Source of the DNA: an uncultured Streptococcus sp.
GTDB taxonomy: Bacteria > Bacillota > Bacilli > Lactobacillales > Streptococcaceae
Direction of reading: 5' to 3'
Length of the DNA stretch: 23,047 nucleotides
Assembly: GCA_902470035.1 (NCBI GenBank)
Contig: CABREZ010000008.1
Span: forward strand, 1 to 23,047
This document shows positions 1-6,300 of the stretch, one piece after another. Both the position numbers and the translations under genes were made by a program. Each line of letters starts with the position of its first letter. The stretch's first letter is position 1. Below the pieces are notes generated by a model. The model worked only from the letters and a program-made list of their open reading frames with translations. It made no database searches and was not told the origin of the DNA.

Positions 1-1
1 A

Positions 2-361
2 TGGGGGATCGAGCTCAAAGAAAATGGAAAATTTATTGGGACGATTGATTTACTGGATTTGGATCTTTGTCTGAAGAAGGGGAGTATCGGCTATGTTCTT
101 AATAAGGACTATTGGAAACAAGGTCTTGCGACAGAAGCTACCAAGGCAGTGATTTCCCTAGCATTTGAACAATTAGGGATGAACAAGATCATTGCCGTTC
201 ATGATAAGGACAACCCAGCTTCTGGCCGGGTGATGGCCAAATCAGGGATGAAATTTTCCCACGAAGAAGCTTATGCGATGCTAGACCTGCATGAAGAAGG
301 GAGAATGGTGACGAGAGTCCATTATGTCCTCACAAAGGAAGAATATTTGGCAGAAAAATGA
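2..361 (+). CDS. GNAT-family N-acetyltransferase, 5' truncated by the window edge
   Basis: The reading frame is open from base 2 to a TGA at 359-361, so the 5' end lies outside the window. An ATG at 59 exists, but the frame upstream of it is open and protein-like (W-G-I-E-L-K), so 59 is not the true start. The piece WKQGLATEA matches the acetyl-CoA pyrophosphate-binding motif of the RimJ/RimL-like branch of GNAT enzymes, followed by the usual stretch ending NPASGRVMAKSGMKF. Such enzymes transfer an acetyl group from acetyl-CoA to an amine, often a protein N-terminus or small molecule; the substrate cannot be told here. The next gene is a tRNA with its own promoter 10 bases after the stop. Confidence 0.85.
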   Translation, partial: WGIELKENGKFIGTIDLLDLDLCLKKGSIGYVLNKDYWKQGLATEATKAVISLAFEQLGMNKIIAVHDKDNPASGRVMAKSGMKFSHEEAYAMLDLHEEGRMVTRVHYVLTKEEYLAEK

Positions 362-370
362 GTCAGGATA

Positions 371-400
371 TTGACAAAAGGCCTATCTCCATGATATAGT
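371..400 (+). promoter_or_regulatory. Promoter of tRNA-Thr
   Basis: TTGACA at 371-376 and TATAGT at 395-400 are separated by 18 bases, close to consensus for the vegetative sigma factor. Transcription would begin near 407, a few bases before the tRNA. A 7-base inverted repeat (CCTATCT at 382-388, AGATAGG at 401-407) flanks the -10 box. Confidence 0.75.
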
Positions 401-411
401 AGATAGGTACT

Positions 412-484
412 GCTGGTTTAGCTCAGTCGGTAGAGCGCATCCATGGTAAGGATGAGGTCGCCGGTTCAATCCCGGCAACTAGCA
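412..484 (+). tRNA. tRNA-Thr (anticodon GGT)
   Basis: A complete cloverleaf can be drawn. The 7-bp acceptor stem pairs GCTGGTT (412-418) with AACTAGC (477-483), including one G-U pair; the discriminator A is at 484. The D arm has GCTC/GAGC. The 5-bp anticodon stem is CATCC/GGATG with loop ATGGTAA, giving anticodon GGT, which reads ACC/ACT threonine codons. The variable loop is short, and the T stem GCCGG/CCGGC carries the TTCAATC loop. The 3' CCA is not encoded, so it must be added by nucleotidyltransferase. Confidence 0.96.
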
Positions 485-497
485 TAGTAAAAGAGAG

Positions 498-525
498 AAG
501 CTTAGAGGGGATCTAGGCTTTTTTT
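498..525 (+). terminator. Intrinsic terminator after tRNA-Thr
   Basis: A 9-bp stem (AAGCTTAGA at 498-506 with TCTAGGCTT at 512-520, one G-U pair) and a 5-base loop are followed by five further T residues. It lies 13 bases after the tRNA. Confidence 0.85.
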
Positions 526-588
526 GTACGCTTTCTTCTAACTGGGAGCCTATTCGTGGAATCTTTTTCAACAATTTTCAAAAAAACG

Positions 589-617
589 TTGACAAGCACA
601 GAAATCCGTGGTAAAGT
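589..617 (+). promoter_or_regulatory. Promoter of the leader peptide / ABC exporter unit
   Basis: A perfect TTGACA at 589-594, a 17-base spacer and TAAAGT at 612-617. Transcription would start near 624 and run through the leader peptide and the two hairpins before reaching the ABC genes. Bases 526-588 between the tRNA terminator and this promoter show nothing recognisable. Confidence 0.75.
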
Positions 618-648
618 TATAGCAACAAAGAGAAAGGAGAAAACCATC

Positions 649-720
649 ATGAACAAAGTAGATGTTTTGATGACACAATTGAATACACAACTTCTCCAAT
701 CTCAGTTGAGTTCAATGTAA
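649..720 (+). CDS. 23-residue leader peptide upstream of the ABC exporter pair
   Basis: A short frame with ATG at 649 and TAA at 718-720 lies behind a strong ribosome site (AAAGGAG at 633-639, 9-base spacing) and 25 bases downstream of a good promoter. The peptide begins MNKVDVLMTQ and is rich in Gln, Leu and Ser. I recognise no protein family, and it is too short to be an enzyme. Its position directly before two overlapping terminator hairpins suggests that its translation, rather than its product, matters: a ribosome stalled here would change which hairpins form. This parallels the leader peptide ahead of Bacillus subtilis bmrCD and the attenuator ahead of pneumococcal patA. That the frame is translated is inferred from the ribosome site only. 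Confidence 0.65.
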   Translation: MNKVDVLMTQLNTQLLQSQLSSM

Positions 721-731
721 ACAATGAATGA

Positions 732-765
732 AACCCAAGATGGAGGAGTCTGTCTTGGGTTTTTT
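732..765 (+). terminator. Terminator hairpin 1 of the attenuator
   Basis: AACCCAAGA (732-740) pairs with TCTTGGGTT (753-761) around a 12-base loop and runs into a T tract to 765. It starts 12 bases after the leader peptide stop and would end transcription before the ABC genes. Confidence 0.85.
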
Positions 766-820
766 GTATGCATTTTTGCCTGCCTTAACTGAATTGGTGA
801 TAGGCATCAGAAGGCCCAAG
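754..820 (+). promoter_or_regulatory. Possible antiterminator pairing between the two terminator hairpins
   Basis: The 3' arm of hairpin 1 (CTTGGGTTTT, 754-763) can pair with the 5' arm of hairpin 2 (AAGGCCCAAG, 811-820) over 10 bp including two G-U pairs. This pairing would break both terminators at once. The repeated CCCAAG/CTTGGG arms give the classical 1:2, 3:4 versus 2:3 arrangement of an attenuator. The pairing is seen in the sequence; its use in the cell is inferred. Confidence 0.55.
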
Positions 821-860
821 TGTGGACTGAGCACGTACTCAGCTCCTACTTGGGTTTTTT
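815..860 (+). terminator. Terminator hairpin 2 of the attenuator
   Basis: CCCAAGT (815-821) pairs with ACTTGGG (848-854), continued inwards by GGA/TCC and CTGAG (827-831)/CTCAG (838-842). Six T residues follow at 855-860. It ends 25 bases before the first ABC gene start, so it is a second gate in series with hairpin 1. Confidence 0.88.
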
Positions 861-885
861 CTGTGCCAAATTGAAAGGGGAGAAG

Positions 886-2610
886 ATGATAGGAGCTTTA
901 TGGAAGTACATCTGGGAGCATAAGTGGCTGTATCTCAGCATTGCTGTGGTCCTAGTGATTTATGATTATACAATTTTAATACCGACACAGGTCATTCAAC
1001 GACTAGTCGACCAGCTGAGCAAGCAGACCTTGACTCAGTCAAGTTTTACGAGAGATATTGCTCTCTTGTTGGGAGCTACTTTTTTAAATTACATTTCTGC
1101 TTACTACTGGCATCTGAAGTTGTTTCAAGCTTCGGTCCATTACAAGGCTAGGATACAGGGGCAAGCTTTTCGTAAGCTCGTAGCCATGAGACGGCCATTT
1201 TATGAAAAATTTCGCTCAGGGGATCTCTTGACTCGTTTTACCACGGATGTAGACGGGATGATGGGGATGGTCGGCTATGGGATGCTGATTGTCCTTTATG
1301 GAGGAGGCTTGTTCCTCTTTATCATTCCAGCCATGTTCTTGATTTCCTGGCAGTTGAGTTTAATTTCCTTTATTCCCATGAGTTTCCTAGTTTTATCAAC
1401 CTATCTCCTTGGGAAAAAGGAAGAGGTTTATGTGGATGAAAACCGTGATGCGGTGGCCCATTTAAACGATGAGGTCTTAGAATCCATCGAAGGGATTCGG
1501 GTAATGCGGGCCTATAGCCGTAAGGAGCGTCAGGTACGACAATTTCAAGAGCGGACAGAAAGTTTGGCCAAGACGGGCGATAAGATCGCCTCTATTCAAA
1601 ATGCCTTTGGTCCTTTTGCCCTCTTCTTTATCGGGGTTTCAACCGTCCTTCTTTTGGTCTGTGGGGGCCATTTCTTGAAAACTGGACAGATTAGCTTGGG
1701 TCAACTGCTCGGTCTAGAATTGTATCTAGTGGCCTTGATTGAGCCGATGTGGATGCTAGCAGACTTCATCCTTGTCTATCAAACAGCCAAGACATCCCAC
1801 AAAAAATTGTCAGAATTGGTCGAAGAGGATGATGACTTGGAAAGGGATGGGGACGATTGGTTAGAGGAACTTGATGAGGTAGCTTTTGACAACTATTCTT
1901 TTACTTATCCCATGGCGGAGAAGGAGAGTCTTTCACAGATTTCTTTGCAGTTTAACAAAGGGCAAACCATTGGGATTGTGGGTCGGACAGGATCTGGAAA
2001 GACGAGCTTGGTCCGTCAATTCTTACGGCAATACCCACTTGGCCAAGGAATGTTTACCATCAATGGGCAGCCCGTTGCACGTTATGTGAGACGTTCCATT
2101 GAGGAAAAAATTGGTTACGTCTCTCAGGAACACATCTTATTCTCGAAGTCTATTCTAGAAAATATTTCCCTTGGTAAGAAGGGGGCTCGTCAAGAGGAAA
2201 TCATGGCTGCAATCGCTCAGGCTGCTTTCGCAGATGATTTGGACCGGATGTCGGATGGTCTGGATACTCTGATTGGAGAAAAGGGAGTATCCGTATCGGG
2301 AGGACAGAAACAGCGGATTTCTCTGGCACGTGCCTTTTTACGTGATGCCCAGTTACTCCTCTTGGATGATTCTTTATCCGCAGTAGATGCTAAGACGGAA
2401 CAGGCTATTATTGAAACTATTCAACAAGAGCGACAAGGAAAGACAACCTTGATTGTCTCTCACCGACTATCAGCTGTCCATCAGGCAGATTGGATCCTTG
2501 TTTTAGATCAAGGACGAATTGTGGAAGAAGGAACAGCTAGTGATTTACTGGCTCAAGAAGGTTGGTATTATGAACAATACCAACGGCAGCAAAGACAGGA
2601 AGGAGAATAA
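886..2610 (+). CDS. patA: Half-ABC multidrug exporter, PatA-like (degenerate-site subunit)
   Basis: A 574-residue half transporter: an N-terminal six-helix exporter domain (about residues 1-310) and a C-terminal ATPase. Walker A is GRTGSGKT at 366-373, the signature VSGGQ is near 470-474, and Walker B ends LLDD at 494-495. The usual catalytic Glu is Asp at 495, as in the non-canonical subunit of heterodimeric exporters such as LmrC and TM287. I chose the ATG at 886 (ribosome site AGGGGAGA) over an in-frame ATG at 820, which lies inside terminator hairpin 2. It sits one base upstream of its partner gene and behind an attenuator, as described for pneumococcal patA, whose PatAB pair exports fluoroquinolones and dyes. 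The ABC exporter call is certain; the patA identity rests on arrangement and length, and another heterodimeric multidrug exporter is possible. Confidence 0.9.
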   Translation: MIGALWKYIWEHKWLYLSIAVVLVIYDYTILIPTQVIQRLVDQLSKQTLTQSSFTRDIALLLGATFLNYISAYYWHLKLFQASVHYKARIQGQAFRKLVAMRRPFYEKFRSGDLLTRFTTDVDGMMGMVGYGMLIVLYGGGLFLFIIPAMFLISWQLSLISFIPMSFLVLSTYLLGKKEEVYVDENRDAVAHLNDEVLESIEGIRVMRAYSRKERQVRQFQERTESLAKTGDKIASIQNAFGPFALFFIGVSTVLLLVCGGHFLKTGQISLGQLLGLELYLVALIEPMWMLADFILVYQTAKTSHKKLSELVEEDDDLERDGDDWLEELDEVAFDNYSFTYPMAEKESLSQISLQFNKGQTIGIVGRTGSGKTSLVRQFLRQYPLGQGMFTINGQPVARYVRRSIEEKIGYVSQEHILFSKSILENISLGKKGARQEEIMAAIAQAAFADDLDRMSDGLDTLIGEKGVSVSGGQKQRISLARAFLRDAQLLLLDDSLSAVDAKTEQAIIETIQQERQGKTTLIVSHRLSAVHQADWILVLDQGRIVEEGTASDLLAQEGWYYEQYQRQQRQEGE

Positions 2611-2611
2611 G

Positions 2612-4348
2612 ATGGGTATTTTAAAACGATTATTACAAAAACTATCCCTTTTTCCTGGTATTTTTGGGCTAGGTTTCATCTGTCTTTTGCTGGCAACGAT
2701 TTTGTCAGATCTATCGCCGTTTATTCTGCAAAAAATGATTGATGGTCCCTTGACAGCCTTGAGTCAGGGAGGAGAGTTAGGAGCACTCTATCCTATGGGT
2801 ATCCTCTATCTGATTGTTTTGGCTGTGGGTCAGATTGTCAGTTATATAGGCAATCGGGTTTTGATCCATGGAGGCAATAAGGTAACTGCACAGCTACGCG
2901 ATCAAGCCTTCCTCGTGATGCAACAACTACCAATTTCCTACTTTGATGATAAGCCAGCAGGGAAAATTGCAACCCGCATTGTTAATGATACAGAGACCTT
3001 ACGGACCCAATTTTATAATTCCTGTATGTATTTAGTGATTCATTTGATGCGTTTCTTCTTTATCATGGGAGTTATCTTTTATATTAATCCTATGATGGGT
3101 CTTCTCTTATGCTTGATTTTTCCTATTTTTTACGGGATTCAGTCCTTGTATAAGCATATGACAGACAAGCCTATGAAAGACTTTTTTGACTCCAGAAGTG
3201 AGATCAATACCCAGGTTAATGAACTGCTTCATGGGGCTAGTATGATCCAACTCTACGGACAAGAAGAGCGCGTGATTGATGAGTTTGACCAAACGACAGA
3301 GAAGATGACCGTGGCCAATGATTGTCTAGTTTTAGCAGACTCCATTGCTTCTTGGACCCTGACAGAATTCTTGAAATACATCGTCATTGCAGGAATATTA
3401 ACTATTGCAGGCCTATCCTACCTTGGTGGAGGTTTGGGGATGACTGCTGGTTTCTTGTTTATCAATCTCAATTATGTTATTCAGCTTTTTGATCTTATGG
3501 CCAATTTGATTCGCCGTCTTCCGGATATCCGGCGCTCTCTGGAAACAGGGCAGCGAGTCTTGACTTTCCTAGATGAAAAGGTAGAGGCAGATGCAACAGA
3601 AGAAATCCAAATAGATAGGGCAGCTGTGGAGTTTGATTATGTCACTTTTGCCTATGAAGAAGGCAAGCCTGTTCTAAAGGACATTTCCATCCAAGCTCAT
3701 CCGGGTCAAAGTCTTGCCTTGGTTGGCCATACCGGTTCGGGTAAATCCTCCATTATGAACTTGCTCTATCGTTTCTATGATCCGCAGGAGGGAGAAATTC
3801 GGATCGACGGCCAGAATATTCGCCATTTCTCTAGAGAGAGTCTTCGCTCCCATATGGGAATTGTCTTACAGGATCCCTATCTGTTCTCAGGGACCATTGC
3901 TAGCAATGTGGCCATGAGCCAAACAGATATCGACTGTGATCGCGTCTTGGATGCTCTAAAACAGGTCGGTGCCCTGCCTATGATCCAGAGATTAGAAAAG
4001 GGAATCGACCATCCGGTAGTTGAAAAAGGATCGGCCTTCTCAAGTGGAGAGCGTCAATTGATTTCCTTCGCACGGACCCTCTACATGAATCCGAAAATTT
4101 TGATTCTGGACGAAGCGACCTCCCACATTGATACGGAGACAGAGGAGATCATTCAGAAGGCTATGGCAGTCTTACAGAAAGGCCGGACCACCTTTATCAT
4201 TGCCCACCGCTTATCGACCATTCAAGATTCGGATCAGATCTTGGTTCTATCAGAAGGGCGCATTGTCGAACGTGGGCAACATGCAGACTTGATTGCCCAT
4301 GGTGGCATCTATGCCCAGATGCAAGCTATCCAACAGACGGTTGAATAA
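2612..4348 (+). CDS. patB: Half-ABC multidrug exporter, PatB-like (catalytic-site subunit)
   Basis: A 578-residue half transporter partnering the preceding gene. An N-terminal membrane domain (about 1-320) precedes the ATPase with Walker A GHTGSGKSS at 372-380 and Walker B ILILDEATSHID, which keeps the catalytic Glu at 501. The signature is SSGER at 477-481 instead of LSGGQ. Together with the Asp in the first subunit this predicts one dead and one active ATP site in the heterodimer. The start is the ATG at 2612, one base after the upstream stop and behind AGGAAGGAGA; an earlier in-frame ATG at 2519 lies well inside the upstream gene and is unlikely. The tight spacing implies co-translation. 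The family is certain; the PatB identity is by context. Confidence 0.9.
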   Translation: MGILKRLLQKLSLFPGIFGLGFICLLLATILSDLSPFILQKMIDGPLTALSQGGELGALYPMGILYLIVLAVGQIVSYIGNRVLIHGGNKVTAQLRDQAFLVMQQLPISYFDDKPAGKIATRIVNDTETLRTQFYNSCMYLVIHLMRFFFIMGVIFYINPMMGLLLCLIFPIFYGIQSLYKHMTDKPMKDFFDSRSEINTQVNELLHGASMIQLYGQEERVIDEFDQTTEKMTVANDCLVLADSIASWTLTEFLKYIVIAGILTIAGLSYLGGGLGMTAGFLFINLNYVIQLFDLMANLIRRLPDIRRSLETGQRVLTFLDEKVEADATEEIQIDRAAVEFDYVTFAYEEGKPVLKDISIQAHPGQSLALVGHTGSGKSSIMNLLYRFYDPQEGEIRIDGQNIRHFSRESLRSHMGIVLQDPYLFSGTIASNVAMSQTDIDCDRVLDALKQVGALPMIQRLEKGIDHPVVEKGSAFSSGERQLISFARTLYMNPKILILDEATSHIDTETEEIIQKAMAVLQKGRTTFIIAHRLSTIQDSDQILVLSEGRIVERGQHADLIAHGGIYAQMQAIQQTVE

Positions 4349-4373
4349 AAGGGCATTCTTCAAATAGTAAAAG

Positions 4374-4404
4374 TAGCGTGTATTCTAGTATATACGCTAT
4401 TTTT
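4374..4404 (+). terminator. Terminator after the ABC exporter pair
   Basis: TAGCGTGTA (4374-4382) pairs with TATACGCTA (4391-4399), one G-U pair, 8-base loop, followed by five T residues. It separates the exporter unit from ybeY and lies directly against the next promoter. Confidence 0.8.
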
Positions 4405-4405
4405 A

Positions 4406-4414
4406 TGCTATAAT
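4406..4414 (+). promoter_or_regulatory. Extended -10 promoter of ybeY-dgkA-era
   Basis: TGCTATAAT is a perfect extended -10 element. The region where a -35 box would sit falls inside the preceding terminator and shows no good match, as is common for extended -10 promoters. Transcription would start near 4421, giving a leader of about 20 bases. Confidence 0.75.
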
Positions 4415-4439
4415 TGAAATGATAGTGAGGTGATCCAAG

Positions 4440-4937
4440 ATGTATATTGAAATGGTTGATGAGACCGGTCAAGTCTCTGAAGAAATGATCAAACAAACCC
4501 AGGAAATTTTAGAATTTGCTGCAAAAAAAATGGGCAAAGAAGACAAGGAAATGGCAGTGACCTTTGTAACCAACGAACGTAGCCATGAATTGAACTTGGA
4601 ATACCGGGAAACGGATCGCCCAACGGATGTGATCAGTCTGGAATACAAACCAGAGATGGACATTGCTTTTTCGGAAGAAGATTTAGAAGACCATCCAGAA
4701 TTGGCAGAAATGATGGCAGAGTTTGATACCTATATTGGAGAGCTCTTTATTTCTGTAGACAAGGCGCGTGAGCAAGCAGCAGAGTATGGCCATAGCTTTG
4801 AGCGCGAGATGGGCTTTTTAGCAGTGCATGGCTTCCTTCATATCAACGGTTATGATCACTACACGCCGGAAGAAGAGAAGGAAATGTTTGGCTTACAGGA
4901 AGAGATTTTGACGGCCTATGGACTCACAAGACAATAA
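4440..4937 (+). CDS. ybeY: Endoribonuclease YbeY
   Basis: A 165-residue cytoplasmic metalloprotein. The zinc site motif HGFLHINGYDH supplies His130, His134 and His140, the family signature, and the conserved RPTDVISLEY segment lies near residues 60-69. YbeY acts in 16S rRNA 3' maturation and ribosome quality control. The start has AGGTGAT upstream at good spacing and lies about 20 bases from the predicted transcription start. It heads a cluster with dgkA, which overlaps it by 20 bases, and era, an assembly factor acting on the same end of 16S rRNA, so the clustering makes functional sense. Length is typical of the family. Confidence 0.97.
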   Translation: MYIEMVDETGQVSEEMIKQTQEILEFAAKKMGKEDKEMAVTFVTNERSHELNLEYRETDRPTDVISLEYKPEMDIAFSEEDLEDHPELAEMMAEFDTYIGELFISVDKAREQAAEYGHSFEREMGFLAVHGFLHINGYDHYTPEEEKEMFGLQEEILTAYGLTRQ

Positions 4938-5316
4938 ACGAAAATGGAAAAATCGAGAACTGATTGCTAGTCTTGAATTTGCTTTAACAGGGATTTTCAC
5001 AGCCTTTAAAGAAGAACGAAATATGCGTAAGCATGCACTTTCAGCTATCTTAGCGATTGTTGCAGGCTTCCTTTTTGGCATTTCAGTCACAGAGTGGCTC
5101 TTTCTACTCTTAAGTGTTTCTTTGGTCATTGCCTTTGAAATCATGAATTCTGCTCTTGAAAATGTAGTGGATTTGGCGAGTGATTACCATTTCTCCATGC
5201 TGGCGAAGAATGCCAAGGATATGGCGGCAGGAGCGGTTCTCGTTATTTCGGGCTTTGCCTTTGTGACAGGTCTCATCATATTTGTGCCTAAGTTGTGGGC
5301 TTTGGTATTTGGATAA
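4918..5316 (+). CDS. dgkA: Diacylglycerol/undecaprenol kinase, DgkA family
   Basis: A 132-residue integral membrane kinase with three hydrophobic helices (about 42-56, 60-74 and 105-125). The family motif is present as AFEIMNSALENVVDLASD, containing Glu74, Asn77 and Glu81, the ATP/metal-binding positions of DgkA. In Gram-positive bacteria this family mainly phosphorylates undecaprenol, feeding lipid carrier to wall synthesis, and has been linked to acid tolerance in streptococci. It starts at an ATG inside the end of ybeY (20-base overlap), implying translational coupling. Which lipid is the true substrate cannot be told from sequence. Confidence 0.95.
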   Translation: MDSQDNKRKWKNRELIASLEFALTGIFTAFKEERNMRKHALSAILAIVAGFLFGISVTEWLFLLLSVSLVIAFEIMNSALENVVDLASDYHFSMLAKNAKDMAAGAVLVISGFAFVTGLIIFVPKLWALVFG

Positions 5317-5345
5317 GAGGGAGACTTCCCTCAAGAAAGGAAACT

Positions 5346-6245
5346 ATGACATTTAAATCAGGCTTTGTAGCCATTTTAGGACGTCCCAATGTTGGGAAGT
5401 CAACTTTTTTGAACCATGTCATGGGGCAAAAAATTGCTATCATGAGTGACAAGGCGCAGACAACGCGCAACAAGATTATGGGAATCTACACGACCGATAA
5501 GGAACAGATCGTCTTTATCGATACCCCAGGGATTCACAAACCCAAGACAGCGCTTGGAGACTTCATGGTAGAGTCGGCCTATAGCACCCTTCGAGAAGTG
5601 GATACCGTTCTATTTATGGTGCCAGCAGACGAGCCACGTGGGAAAGGCGATGACATGATCATCGAGCGCCTCAAGGCTGCTAAGGTGCCAGTTATTCTGG
5701 TGGTCAACAAAATCGACAAGGTCCATCCTGACCAACTCTTGGCGCAAATCGATGACTTCCGTAGTCAGATGGACTTCAAGGAAATCGTGCCGATTTCAGC
5801 CCTTCAAGGAAACAATGTTTCGCGTTTGATTGATATTTTGAGCGAAAACTTAGAAGAAGGTTTCCAATATTTCCCTGCTGATCAAATTACGGATCACCCA
5901 GAGCGCTTCTTGGTCTCTGAAATGATCCGCGAGAAGGTCTTGCACTTGACGCGAGAAGAAATTCCCCACTCTGTTGCCGTAGTGGTGGACTCTATGAAGC
6001 GGGATGAAGAGACAGATAAGGTCCATATCCGTGCAACCATCATGGTCGAGCGCGATAGCCAAAAAGGTATTGTCATCGGAAAAGGCGGCGCCATGCTCAA
6101 GAAGATTGGAACCCTTGCGCGTAAGGATATCGAGCTCATGCTAGGGGACAAAGTCTTCTTAGAAACATGGGTCAAGGTCAAGAAAAATTGGCGGGATAAA
6201 AAATTGGACCTTGCCGATTTCGGCTACAACGAAAAAGAATATTAA
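5346..6245 (+). CDS. era: GTPase Era, ribosome assembly factor
   Basis: A 299-residue GTPase with a C-terminal KH domain. G1 is GRPNVGKST at residues 12-20, G3 is DTPG at 59-62, and G4 is NKID at 121-124. The KH-domain loop IGKGGAML near residue 244 binds the 3' end of 16S rRNA. Era assists 30S subunit assembly and couples it to growth. I chose the ATG at 5346, behind AAGAAAGGAAA; an in-frame ATG at 5295 would overlap dgkA and add a non-conserved leader. It follows dgkA by 29 bases. In related streptococci, as I recall, mutM follows era directly; here a terminator and a restriction-modification island intervene. Confidence 0.98.
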   Translation: MTFKSGFVAILGRPNVGKSTFLNHVMGQKIAIMSDKAQTTRNKIMGIYTTDKEQIVFIDTPGIHKPKTALGDFMVESAYSTLREVDTVLFMVPADEPRGKGDDMIIERLKAAKVPVILVVNKIDKVHPDQLLAQIDDFRSQMDFKEIVPISALQGNNVSRLIDILSENLEEGFQYFPADQITDHPERFLVSEMIREKVLHLTREEIPHSVAVVVDSMKRDEETDKVHIRATIMVERDSQKGIVIGKGGAMLKKIGTLARKDIELMLGDKVFLETWVKVKKNWRDKKLDLADFGYNEKEY

Positions 6246-6269
6246 AAAAACTCTTTAAGAGAGTTTTTT
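6245..6269 (+). terminator. Terminator after era
   Basis: AAAAAACTCT (6245-6254) pairs with AGAGTTTTTT (6260-6269) around a 5-base loop, beginning on the last base of the era stop codon. The GC part of the stem is only 4 bp, so termination may be partial; the symmetrical A and T tracts suit both directions. Confidence 0.65.
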
Positions 6270-6300
6270 AGTATAACTGAATAATAATGGAGAATAATAA

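Noticed and set aside
820..885. Longer start of the first ABC gene at ATG 820
   Set aside because: It lies inside terminator hairpin 2, has no ribosome site, and adds a leader unlike exporter N-termini; ATG 886 has a strong site.
2519..2611. Longer start of the second ABC gene at ATG 2519
   Set aside because: It would overlap the upstream gene by over 90 bases; ATG 2612 follows the upstream stop with a strong ribosome site.
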